The notes beneath the pieces were generated by a model, which saw nothing but the letters and a program-made list of their open reading frames with translations, searched no databases and was not told the origin of the DNA. Made by a program: the position numbers and the translations under genes. DNA of 7,367 nt from an uncultured Lachnospiraceae bacterium (GTDB lineage: Bacteria; Bacillota; Clostridia; Lachnospirales; Lachnospiraceae): assembly GCA_947174725.1 (NCBI GenBank), contig CAMWKA010000083.1, positions 1 to 7,367 of the forward strand, read 5' to 3'. This document shows, in pieces, positions 1 through 6,059 of this stretch (position 1 is its first letter; each line of letters begins with the position of its first letter).

Positions 1-579
1 GTAGTATATCGTGGAGATCAGAGGGAAGAAAGATGGCTTTGCATATTGAATAATGGGGATGTGTATGCTTTTGAGTGGACTAATAATTTGAGTCCATGGG
101 ATTTTTATTATGACGGCACTGAAAAAATAAGTCAAGATAGTAGTGAACTACATTCCAGAGGCTATGAAGAAGCAAACTGGGGAAAGATGGAGAATGTTGT
201 TTATCTGGGAAGGTTTTCTGATAGTGCGGTAAGGCGACTGAACAGTTATGTAGAGAATTTTGACGTTAATGGAAAATATTATTATTTAGACCCCCCGCAA
301 GTAGAGATGCCGCAAGGAGGAGGCGGTCAACAGGAGAGAGATTACATGGAGGAAGAAGGTGAAGAAGTAGATTGGAGAGCTTATGGAGCAAGGTTATATA
401 TTGTAAAAGAGTGGTTCAGTAGTATAGAGTGGTGTCGTATACATCAGACATGGTGGGGAGGATATGAGAAGGAAATACTGAAGAGGTCATTGGACGAAAA
501 CGCCATTGCCGCTATAAAACTGTTTGAATCCAGCGGGTTTTATGACCGATGGGTAAAGATGTGTCTGAATGGTTATTAA
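1..579 (+). CDS. Hypothetical Trp-rich acidic protein, 5'-truncated by window edge
   Basis: Function not recognised. The frame is open from base 1 to the TAA at 577-579 (192 residues visible), so the gene begins outside the window. A TTG at 46 has no convincing ribosome binding site, and the residues before it (VVYRGDQREERWLCI) read like normal protein, so I do not take it as the start. The visible part is soluble, with no membrane segment. It is rich in tryptophan (10 in 192) and tyrosine. It has a Gly/Glu-rich low-complexity stretch in the middle (QGGGGQQ followed by an EEEGEE run) that is probably a flexible loop. The C-terminal part, from about DWRAYGARLY to the end, looks like a compact alpha/beta or helical region. 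There is no clear terminator after the stop. An immunity-type or cargo-type accessory protein is possible, but nothing in the sequence proves it. I am confident that it is coding and have no confidence in any function. Confidence 0.7.
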   Translation, partial: VVYRGDQREERWLCILNNGDVYAFEWTNNLSPWDFYYDGTEKISQDSSELHSRGYEEANWGKMENVVYLGRFSDSAVRRLNSYVENFDVNGKYYYLDPPQVEMPQGGGGQQERDYMEEEGEEVDWRAYGARLYIVKEWFSSIEWCRIHQTWWGGYEKEILKRSLDENAIAAIKLFESSGFYDRWVKMCLNGY

Positions 580-594
580 TACAAGATATTGATT

Positions 595-623
595 TTGACG
601 GATACTGAATCATACGTTATAAA
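595..623 (+). promoter_or_regulatory. Sigma-A promoter for the GNAT gene
   Basis: TTGACG (595-600) is separated by exactly 17 bases from TATAAA (618-623). These match the -35 and -10 consensus at five of six positions each. Transcription would start near 630, leaving a leader of about 140 bases before the ATG at 769. I see no recognisable riboswitch or strong hairpin in that leader. A weaker second pair, TTTACA (661-666) and TAGACT (685-690, spacer 18), lies inside it. Confidence 0.6.
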
Positions 624-768
624 ATATAGGAATCCTTTTTCGAATATTTCAAAAGATAGCTTTACATTTTATGCTTCCGTGATGTAGACTGTAATTTGTA
701 GAAATAAAAGCGGTCATGATTTTCATGTTTGGAACGCACTTAAAATAAGGGGATAGGAGATAAACAAG

Positions 769-1284
769 ATGATAGTTTTGACGGAAGTAAACAGCGAAGA
801 ACAGATTGAGAGGACTGCCCGGCTTGCCCATGAGATCTGGCATCAGCATTTTACGCCAATCATCGGCGCAGGACAGGTGGAGTATATGCTTGGGAAATTT
901 CAGAATGTGGAAGCAATGAAACGGCAGATGGAGCAGGAGGGCTATACATATCTCTTGGCGTTAGATGGAGATGAGCCGGTGGGTTATACGGGAATTAAAA
1001 AAGAAACGAACCGGATGTTTTTAAGCAAGCTTTATGTAAAGAAAGACCATCGCAGTCAGGGGATTGGGAGACTGATGTTTGAGGAGATCCAAAAACGTTC
1101 TGAAGGATTGGATAATATCTACCTAACAGTCAACAAACACAATGATGTAACGATCGCGATCTACCGCCATATGGGATTTGAATTGATTGATTCGGTAGTG
1201 ACCGATATCGGCGGAGGGTATGTGATGGATGATTATATTTTTCAATATACCATGTCAGCAGGAAATCAAGCGCGAACGCAGTGA
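769..1284 (+). CDS. GNAT family N-acetyltransferase
   Basis: This is a 171-residue single-domain acetyltransferase that would transfer acetyl from acetyl-CoA to an amine in the cytoplasm. Strand beta-4 and motif A are clear at residues 85-101: LSKLYVKKDH followed by the acetyl-CoA pyrophosphate loop RSQGIGR (95-101). Motif B follows at 119-138, with VNKHNDVTIAIYRHMGF. This is the usual N-x(6)-AIxxYxxxGF ending, whose Tyr132 often serves as general acid. The C-terminus has DIGGGYVMDDYIF, an ending I associate with PaiA-like polyamine or small-amine acetyltransferases. The length (about 170) and N-terminal helix pattern also fit PaiA-like proteins. Substrate identity is therefore inference only. 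The ATG at 769 is supported by AGGAGA (755-760) with 8 bases of spacing. The gene is probably monocistronic, since promoter-like sequences lie on both sides. No convincing terminator follows it. Confidence 0.93.
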   Translation: MIVLTEVNSEEQIERTARLAHEIWHQHFTPIIGAGQVEYMLGKFQNVEAMKRQMEQEGYTYLLALDGDEPVGYTGIKKETNRMFLSKLYVKKDHRSQGIGRLMFEEIQKRSEGLDNIYLTVNKHNDVTIAIYRHMGFELIDSVVTDIGGGYVMDDYIFQYTMSAGNQARTQ

Positions 1285-1335
1285 GCAATTATATATTTTA
1301 GGCGTTATAAATTTTTTTGCCTTATCGGGTTAAGT

Positions 1336-1363
1336 TTGCCTAAAAAATGCCGATATATATGAT
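1336..1363 (+). promoter_or_regulatory. Probable promoter for the Met-rich protein gene
   Basis: TTGCCT (1336-1341) and TATGAT (1358-1363) are separated by 16 bases. The -35 matches four of six and the -10 five of six consensus positions. Transcription would begin at about 1370, just before the stem-loop at 1374-1393. The spacing is one base shorter than ideal, so confidence is moderate. Confidence 0.45.
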
Positions 1364-1373
1364 AACCACATTT

Positions 1374-1393
1374 AGCTGAAACGGATTTCAGCT
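1374..1393 (+). promoter_or_regulatory. Perfect 8-bp stem-loop at the predicted mRNA 5' end
   Basis: AGCTGAAA (1374-1381), the loop CGGA, then TTTCAGCT (1386-1393) form a perfect inverted repeat. It lies a few bases downstream of the predicted transcription start and 16 bases upstream of the AAAGGAG ribosome binding site. It has no T-run of terminator length. It could protect the mRNA 5' end from decay or be a protein-binding palindrome. Both roles are inference. Confidence 0.5.
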
Positions 1394-1429
1394 TTCTGCG
1401 TAATATTTCAAAGGAGCATGGATGAGCCT

Positions 1430-2731
1430 ATGAATATTAATACTAATCGTGCCGGCACTGCCTCGTTAAAGAGGAACGTGTCAGGATATTCCAATTTAAC
1501 TATTAAAAATTCTTATGTCAATGACTATGTCAAACAGAGAAGTCAGTCGAAGAAATCATATAATACGTATGCATATAATTCGTATGGCGGCGACGACGAG
1601 GAGGAGAGTGCGTCTTCTCTTAGAGAGCTGATGTATCAGAAACGCAAGAAAGATAAGAATGATGATTTTTACAGCAGGTTCACGCAGAACTCATACAACT
1701 ATGCAGAATCGATCAGAGCAAGCCGTGCTAAGAATCAAAAAACCAAGGCAAAGGTAAAAAAATTGCGGTACAGTCATAAGGCGATTTCTTCCCAGATCAT
1801 GAAATGTAAGACGTCCATTACTGCAAGGCAGGTAGCAGGAAAGGCGAAGAGAGAGGTTGTCAGATTACGACAGAAGAAGATGAGTGCGCAGTATGATCCT
1901 GAGGAGGTTCAGATCGCTCTTACCCATGCCATGAAGATCGAGCGGGTGGCAAAGAAAAAAGTGAAGCATCTTCTTGAGGAAGAAATGGTAAAAGTGACCG
2001 GCGGACCATGCGCCGGAGAACTTGAAGAAAAGATGGATGAAAGCTCTGATCAGGAAAAAGCAGAAGATGCCATCGCTGCAATGGAAAACGGAATGTCCGG
2101 AGAGGATGCGGCTGCGATGCAGCAGAGACGGGCGATGTCATCCCAGGAGCAGGCACAGTATATACAGGAGCAGATGCAGGCGATGCAGGAAATGATGCAG
2201 GCGCAGATGGAGCAGATGCAATATGCTATGGAGATGGCGCGGGAGCAGATGCAGGCTTCCATGGAAGATATGATGTCAGAATTCATGGAGGAAATGCAGG
2301 AGTCTATGGAGAAGCTTATGGAGGAATCCGGTCTGTCAGATCTTTTGGAGGAGATGGCGGGCGGCTTTGACATGGAGATGGATCCGGCAGACTATCACAT
2401 GATGAAGCTAAAACATAGGGCAAAAGAGTTAAAGGAGATCGCGGAAGCGGATGCGGAATATCTGAAGGCAGTTTTTGACCGGTTGGAAAGGATGAAGGAT
2501 TCGGCACTACAGGGCTTTTCCGGCAATTCTGATAATAGCGCGGCTGCTTTTGCCAGCGTACCTGCGGGAGGCGGCGTGGCTGCCCCTGTGAGTACAGAAA
2601 GCGCGGCGGAGATCGTGCATGATTCAGCAGGTATCGGAAGCGGGGCAGATACGGGGACATTCTCGTCTGCCAGTGTTGCGATAAGCTCGCCGGCGCTGGC
2701 AGTAGGCGGAAGCGTTGATGTTTCCGTATAA
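1430..2731 (+). CDS. Hypothetical protein with methionine-rich helical core
   Basis: Function not recognised. Start choice: the only ribosome binding site is AAAGGAG (1410-1416). It is 1 base from the ATG at 1418, which is too close, and 13 bases from the in-frame ATG at 1430 (MNINTNRAG), which I prefer. This gives 433 residues; 1418 would give 437. Numbering below uses the longer form. Residues 1-60 are polar, Tyr/Asn/Ser-rich, ending in an acidic DDEEE patch. Residues 70-190 are strongly basic and helical (for example KNQKTKAKVKKLRYSHK) with Cys130. Residues 200-230 are acidic. Residues 240-330 are predicted helix with 22 Met in 90, the densest part (253-301) having 16 Met in 49, alternating with Gln/Glu. 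Residues 330-365 are charged helix. Residues 366-437 are Ala/Gly/Ser/Val low complexity, probably disordered. There is no signal peptide or membrane segment. A strong terminator follows, so it is probably transcribed alone. A family restricted to Lachnospiraceae-type bacteria is my guess. Confidence 0.85.
   Translation: MNINTNRAGTASLKRNVSGYSNLTIKNSYVNDYVKQRSQSKKSYNTYAYNSYGGDDEEESASSLRELMYQKRKKDKNDDFYSRFTQNSYNYAESIRASRAKNQKTKAKVKKLRYSHKAISSQIMKCKTSITARQVAGKAKREVVRLRQKKMSAQYDPEEVQIALTHAMKIERVAKKKVKHLLEEEMVKVTGGPCAGELEEKMDESSDQEKAEDAIAAMENGMSGEDAAAMQQRRAMSSQEQAQYIQEQMQAMQEMMQAQMEQMQYAMEMAREQMQASMEDMMSEFMEEMQESMEKLMEESGLSDLLEEMAGGFDMEMDPADYHMMKLKHRAKELKEIAEADAEYLKAVFDRLERMKDSALQGFSGNSDNSAAAFASVPAGGGVAAPVSTESAAEIVHDSAGIGSGADTGTFSSASVAISSPALAVGGSVDVSV
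2168..2254 (+). repeat. Short in-frame repeats inside the Met-rich segment
   Basis: The core GAGCAGATGCA occurs three times, at 2168, 2210 and 2243. The spacings are 42 and 33 bases, both multiples of three, so each copy encodes EQMQ in the same frame. Related GATGCAGG units fill the gaps. This suggests that the Met/Gln helix grew by small in-frame duplications. It is a coding repeat and not a mobile element. Confidence 0.5.
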
Positions 2732-2786
2732 CGGATGATCTAAGTTAATAGATCAAAAGTTGGAAAATAACAAGTTCACAGATTAT

Positions 2787-2826
2787 AAAAACGGTTGTTC
2801 TAAGCTGATTTAGGACAGCCGTTTTT
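2787..2826 (+). terminator. Rho-independent terminator after the Met-rich gene
   Basis: AAAAACGGTTGTTCTAA (2787-2803) pairs with TTAGGACAGCCGTTTTT (2810-2826) across a 6-base loop. The stem is 17 bp with two G-U pairs and ends in a run of five T. It lies 55 bases after the stop and separates this gene from the downstream dehydrogenase. Confidence 0.9.
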
Positions 2827-2883
2827 GTAATCAGATATTGCAGTAAGATTGACGTAAATTTTATGCAATTAAACATATTTCGA

Positions 2884-2912
2884 TGGAATCCGCCGTTTAT
2901 ATGTGTTAAAAT
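2884..2912 (+). promoter_or_regulatory. Candidate extended -10 promoter for the SDR gene
   Basis: TGTTAAAAT (2904-2912) is an extended -10 element (TG, one base, TAAAAT). A poor -35 (TGGAAT, 2884-2889) lies 17 bases upstream. This would give a leader of about 85 bases. A separate TTGACG at 2849-2854 lacks a good -10 at proper distance. The promoter assignment is tentative. Confidence 0.35.
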
Positions 2913-2970
2913 AAATGGAGACATTTGTTACACATTATAGATAATACAAACAATACAACAACAAAGAATA

Positions 2971-2997
2971 AAGGAAAATCAAGGAGAATAAAGGAGG
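2971..2997 (+). promoter_or_regulatory. Three evenly spaced Shine-Dalgarno-like motifs before the SDR
   Basis: AAGGA begins at 2971, 2981 and 2991, exactly 10 bases apart, as AAGGAAAATC, AAGGAGAATA and AAGGAGGAAA. Only the third (AAGGAGG, 2991-2997) has correct spacing, 7 bases, to the ATG at 3005, so it fixes the start. The upstream copies are progressively weaker matches to the anti-SD sequence. The surrounding leader (2941-3004) is 41 A in 64 bases and has only 6 T, so it should be unstructured and efficiently translated. Confidence 0.7.
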
Positions 2998-3004
2998 AAA
3001 AAAC

Positions 3005-3751
3005 ATGTTATTAAAAGACAAAGTCGCCATTGTTACCGGCGGTAGCAGAGGGATCGGGTTCGCGACAGTGGAAGCATTTATCAAGGAAGGGGCAAAGGTC
3101 GTTCTTGGCGCCTCCAGAGAAGAGACGGCAGCAAAAGCAGTAGCTGCGCTGAAGGAGAAATATCCGGATGCGGCAGTCGGCTCCATGATCCCGAATCTGT
3201 CGGATTATAACGAGGTGAAAGCAGCATTTGATAAGGTGGCAGATGAGTTTGGCGGGATCGATATCCTTGTGAACAACGCAGGTATTTCGGAGAGTACGCC
3301 ATTTGAAAAATATACAGAAGAACTTTTTGATAAGGTGATGGATCTGAATGTTAAAGGAATTTACAACTGTTCCAAGGCTGCTGTGGAGATCATGGAGAAG
3401 AAGGGAAAGGGTGTGATCCTGAATACCAGTTCCATGGTAAGTATTTCCGGTCAGCCGTCAGGTATTGCTTATCCGACATCGAAATTTGCGGTCAATGGAT
3501 TTACCTTGTCTCTGGCAAGAGAGTTAGGACCGAAGGGCATCCGCGTCAATGCGGTTGCGCCGGGAATCACCAACACAGATATGATGCAGGCGGTGCCGAA
3601 GGAAGTGATCGAGCCGTTGATCGCCAGGATTCCGTTAAAGAGGCTTGGGGAGCCGGAAGATATCGCCAATGCATTTGTATTCCTTGCATCGGATATGGCG
3701 GATTACATTACCGGCGTTACGTTGTGTGTTGACGGTATGGCGAGGACGTAA
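3005..3751 (+). CDS. Short-chain dehydrogenase/reductase (BaiA/FabG-like)
   Basis: This is a 248-residue classical SDR, a cytoplasmic NAD(P)-dependent oxidoreductase of hydroxy/keto groups. The coenzyme loop TGGSRGIG is at residues 11-18, NNAG at 90-93 and the structural Asn at 115. Catalytic Ser143 (in NTSSMVS), Tyr156 and Lys160 (YPTSK) have the standard spacing, and the APGITNTDM segment (185-193) closes over the cofactor. The C-terminal region (PLKRLGEPEDIANAFVFLAS, then ITGVTLCVDG) and the length of about 249 resemble both FabG and the bile-acid 3-alpha-hydroxysteroid dehydrogenase BaiA. Arg15 and Arg38, with no acidic residue at the end of beta-2 (VVLGASREE), favour NADP(H); BaiA has an acidic residue there and uses NAD. 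No fatty-acid or bai genes are adjacent, so the substrate cannot be named. The gene stands alone between two terminators. I am sure of the family and unsure of the substrate. Confidence 0.95.
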   Translation: MLLKDKVAIVTGGSRGIGFATVEAFIKEGAKVVLGASREETAAKAVAALKEKYPDAAVGSMIPNLSDYNEVKAAFDKVADEFGGIDILVNNAGISESTPFEKYTEELFDKVMDLNVKGIYNCSKAAVEIMEKKGKGVILNTSSMVSISGQPSGIAYPTSKFAVNGFTLSLARELGPKGIRVNAVAPGITNTDMMQAVPKEVIEPLIARIPLKRLGEPEDIANAFVFLASDMADYITGVTLCVDGMART

Positions 3752-3773
3752 GTATAGAACAGATTTGGAAGAT

Positions 3774-3807
3774 AAAGAAAGCGCTGATTTAATCAGTGCT
3801 TTCTTTG
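3774..3807 (+). terminator. Rho-independent terminator after the SDR
   Basis: AAAGAAAGCGCTGAT (3774-3788) pairs with ATCAGTGCTTTCTTT (3792-3806) over a 3-base loop, with one G-U pair. The 3' side is T-rich (TTTCTTTG). It starts 22 bases after the SDR stop codon and isolates it from asnB. Confidence 0.85.
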
Positions 3808-3860
3808 TCAATGGATGTGCTTGGAATTGCAGTGGGATTTTGGAACCGTGGGAAAATATA

Positions 3861-3890
3861 GTAACACATTATTTTATCATTGAGTATACT
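3861..3890 (+). promoter_or_regulatory. Probable asnB promoter
   Basis: TATACT (3885-3890) differs from the -10 consensus at one base. GTAACA (3861-3866), matching the -35 at four of six, lies 18 bases upstream. The leader to the ATG at 3919 would be only about 20 bases, leaving no room for an attenuator or T-box. Any control would have to act at initiation. Confidence 0.45.
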
Positions 3891-3918
3891 TCTATTGAGT
3901 TGATCGAGGAGTAAAATA

Positions 3919-5772
3919 ATGTGCGGAATTGCCGGAATGTGTGATTTTCATCAGGATTTTACAGCCACGGAAGATGAAAAGCATAGGCATCTGGATACAT
4001 TGATCCGTATGCGCAGATCGATTGCCCACCGGGGCAACGATCAAAGTGGCGAATGGTTAAGCGTACATGCGGGACTTAGCCATACGCGTTTATCCATCCG
4101 GGATATCAAAAACGGGATCCAGCCGATGGTAAAAGATCAATATGTGATCGTTTACAACGGAGAAATCTATAATACCGATGAATTAACAAAGAAGCTGAAG
4201 AACAGGGGATATGTTTTTGAGACAACTTGCGATACGGAAGCGATTCTTTATGCGTATATGGAATACGGCTGTGGGTGTGTTAAGCATCTAAATGGTATCT
4301 TTGCATTTGCCATCTGGGACGGACACCTGCAGCAGCTGTTTCTTGCCCGTGACCATGCCGGCGTAAAACCGCTGTTTTATACGGTTCGGGATGGTATGCT
4401 GGTGTTTGGCTCGGAGTTAAAAGCATTGTTTGCCCATCCTGCCATAACACCGGAAGTTGATCTTGACAGCTTTCGGCAGATCTTTGGAGTGGGACCTGCA
4501 AGGACTCAGGGCTGCGGCGTATTTAAGAATGTATATGAGATTCCGGCAGGATATTATGCGGTATATAATGGGGATGGTCTTTATCCGCAGAAATATTGGG
4601 ATATCGTCAGTCGTGAGCATACGGATTCTTATGAAAGAACGGTAGAAAAGGTTTCCTATCTGGTAAGAGATTCCATCAAACGTCAGATGATATCGGATGT
4701 GCCGGTCTGCTGTTTCCTTTCCGGCGGCATTGATTCCAGTATTGTTACGGCGATTGCAGCGGACGTAATGGAACGTGATGGAAGCAGGTTGAATACCTTT
4801 TCTTTTGATTTTGCGGGAAACGATCAATACTTTCAGGCCAATTCTTTTCAGCCGGAGCGGGACCGCCCTTATGTAGATAAGATTCTTTCCCATATTGATG
4901 TGCATCATACGTATCTGCAGTGCGAGGAATATGAGCTGGTAAATCTTTTGGAGGAGGCAGTGTATGCCAAAGATCTGCCGGGTATGGCGGATGTTGACGC
5001 TTCTATGCTTTATTTCTGCCGTCTTGTGAAACGGGATAATAAAGTGGCGCTGACCGGGGAATGTGCGGATGAGATTTTCGGCGGTTATCCATGGTTCTAT
5101 CGGGAAGACCTGCTGCAGGGCGAGGGTTTCCCGTGGTCAAAAAAGATGGATGTAAGGGAATGTCTGCTGCAGGATGACTTAATCAAAAAACTTGATCTGG
5201 AAAATTATGTCCATGATCAGTACGAGGCGTCGATCCGCAAGGTGCCGACTTTATATGGCGAGAGTGCGGAGGATGCAAAGCGCCGGGAGATTGCCTATCT
5301 GAATATCAAATGGTTTATGCAGACACTGTTGGATAGAATGGACAGAACCAGCATGTATTCCGGGCTGGAGGCGAGGGTGCCCTTTGCCGACCATCGGATC
5401 ATTGAATATGTTTTTAATGTTCCGTGGGAAATGAAACGGAAAGATGGCGTAGAAAAATCATTGCTTCGGGATGCATTAAAAGATGTACTTCCGGAAGAAC
5501 TTTTAATGCGGAAGAAAAGTCCGTATCCCAAGACGTATGATCCAAAATATGAAAAACTGTTGAAACAGAAACTGATGGAGATCCTTTCCAGACCGGATGC
5601 GCCGATCCATGCGCTGGTTGATGTAGATAAGGTGCATCGATTTATGGAGGCTCCGGCAGAATACGGAAAACCGTGGTTTGGACAGCTGATGGCGGCGCCG
5701 CAGCTATTGGCGTATATATTCCAGATCAATCAATGGCTGGAGAGATATCAGCCGAAAATGAGTTTTGTATAA
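3919..5772 (+). CDS. asnB: Asparagine synthetase B, glutamine-hydrolysing
   Basis: This enzyme converts aspartate, ATP and glutamine to asparagine, AMP, PPi and glutamate (EC 6.3.5.4) in the cytoplasm. Residues 2 to about 200 are the class II glutaminase. Cys2 is the nucleophile once Met is removed (MCGIAG), and HRGNDQSG (37-44), Arg57 in HTRLSI, YNGEIYN (79-85) and Asp105 line the glutamine pocket. Residues from about 235 on are the synthetase domain. It has the pyrophosphate loop LSGGIDSS (267-274), GECADEIFGGY (380-390) with the catalytic Glu381, SGLEARVPFADHR (481-493) and Lys513 in VEKSLLRDAL. The late RKKSPYPKTYDPKYE (531-545) is typical of long Firmicute forms. At 617 residues it is close to Bacillus-type enzymes (about 614-632) and longer than E. 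coli AsnB (554). Residue 40 is Asn where most relatives have Pro (HRGPD). CGAGGAG (3905-3911) lies 7 bases before the ATG. It is monocistronic, with terminators on both sides. Confidence 0.97.
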   Translation: MCGIAGMCDFHQDFTATEDEKHRHLDTLIRMRRSIAHRGNDQSGEWLSVHAGLSHTRLSIRDIKNGIQPMVKDQYVIVYNGEIYNTDELTKKLKNRGYVFETTCDTEAILYAYMEYGCGCVKHLNGIFAFAIWDGHLQQLFLARDHAGVKPLFYTVRDGMLVFGSELKALFAHPAITPEVDLDSFRQIFGVGPARTQGCGVFKNVYEIPAGYYAVYNGDGLYPQKYWDIVSREHTDSYERTVEKVSYLVRDSIKRQMISDVPVCCFLSGGIDSSIVTAIAADVMERDGSRLNTFSFDFAGNDQYFQANSFQPERDRPYVDKILSHIDVHHTYLQCEEYELVNLLEEAVYAKDLPGMADVDASMLYFCRLVKRDNKVALTGECADEIFGGYPWFYREDLLQGEGFPWSKKMDVRECLLQDDLIKKLDLENYVHDQYEASIRKVPTLYGESAEDAKRREIAYLNIKWFMQTLLDRMDRTSMYSGLEARVPFADHRIIEYVFNVPWEMKRKDGVEKSLLRDALKDVLPEELLMRKKSPYPKTYDPKYEKLLKQKLMEILSRPDAPIHALVDVDKVHRFMEAPAEYGKPWFGQLMAAPQLLAYIFQINQWLERYQPKMSFV

Positions 5773-5798
5773 TATACGGATGGAATGATGTAACAATA

Positions 5799-5835
5799 AA
5801 ACAGGACTGTCATATTTTGATGACAGTCCTGTTTA
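5799..5835. terminator. Bidirectional terminator between asnB and the convergent gene
   Basis: AAACAGGACTGTCAT (5799-5813) and ATGACAGTCCTGTTT (5820-5834) form a perfect 15-bp stem with a 6-base loop. On the + strand it is followed by a short T-run after the asnB stop. Read on the - strand the tail is TTTTATTGTTA, a better U-tract, so it can also end the convergent membrane-protein transcript. It lies only 15 bases beyond the distal - strand stop at 5850-5852, not close to the nearer stop at 6060, which supports the longer gene end. Confidence 0.9.
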
Positions 5836-5849
5836 TCTGCGTTACATGC

Positions 5850-6059
5850 TTATGATTGCGCAGCCAGATTTTGTGCTCCTTCCGAAATATCGATCACAGG
5901 ATTCTTTTTCCGGCTCCTGCGTTTTTTAGGTGGTTCGGGTTTGACTGTTTCCGTTTCTGCTTTTTCGGAATCGGCTTCTGCGGTATTTGCAGTTGATTCT
6001 GTTTCTGCTTTTTCGGAATCGGTTTCTGCGGTATTTGCAGTTGATTCTGGTGAAGGATG
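5850..6059 (-). pseudogene. In-frame 3' continuation of the membrane protein gene beyond its stop
   Basis: Reading the - strand in the same frame past the TAA at 6060-6062, there are 69 further sense codons before the next stop (5850-5852). The translation starts HPSP, then two repeat copies (ESTANTAETDSEKAET and ESTANTAEADSEKAET). A basic tail follows with PPKKRRSRKKNP and then VIDISEGAQNLAAQS. It has no start codon or ribosome binding site of its own. It therefore looks like the original C-terminus of the upstream protein, cut off by a stop within the repeats. Alternatives are stop readthrough, or a strain-specific change in an otherwise longer protein. Confidence 0.6.

Noticed and set aside
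1296..1345. Possible terminator after the GNAT gene (TTTTAGGC at 1296 with GCCTAAAA at 1338, or AGGC/GCCT around a T-run)
   Set aside because: The longer pairing needs a 34-base loop and the shorter one has only 4 bp, with the T-run inside the loop. Neither is a credible intrinsic terminator.
2050..2373. - strand Ser/Ile/Cys-rich frame opposite the Met-rich segment
   Set aside because: Its composition (repeated CICS, ISC) is simply the complement of Met/Gln codons on the + strand, so it is a shadow frame.
3645..3914. + strand open frame of 89 codons across the SDR 3' end and the asnB leader
   Set aside because: It starts inside the SDR in another frame, runs through the terminator hairpin, lacks a ribosome binding site, and its protein has no domain-like character.
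4417..4908. - strand open frame of 163 codons opposite asnB
   Set aside because: It lies entirely antisense to well-conserved synthetase coding sequence and has no ribosome binding site or recognisable motif.
3919..5772. asnB as part of an antibiotic or peptide biosynthesis cluster (lasso or beta-lactam synthetase-like)
   Set aside because: Cys2, the glutaminase residues and the synthetase motifs are all intact, the gene stands alone between terminators, and no precursor peptide or protease gene is nearby. A housekeeping role fits best.
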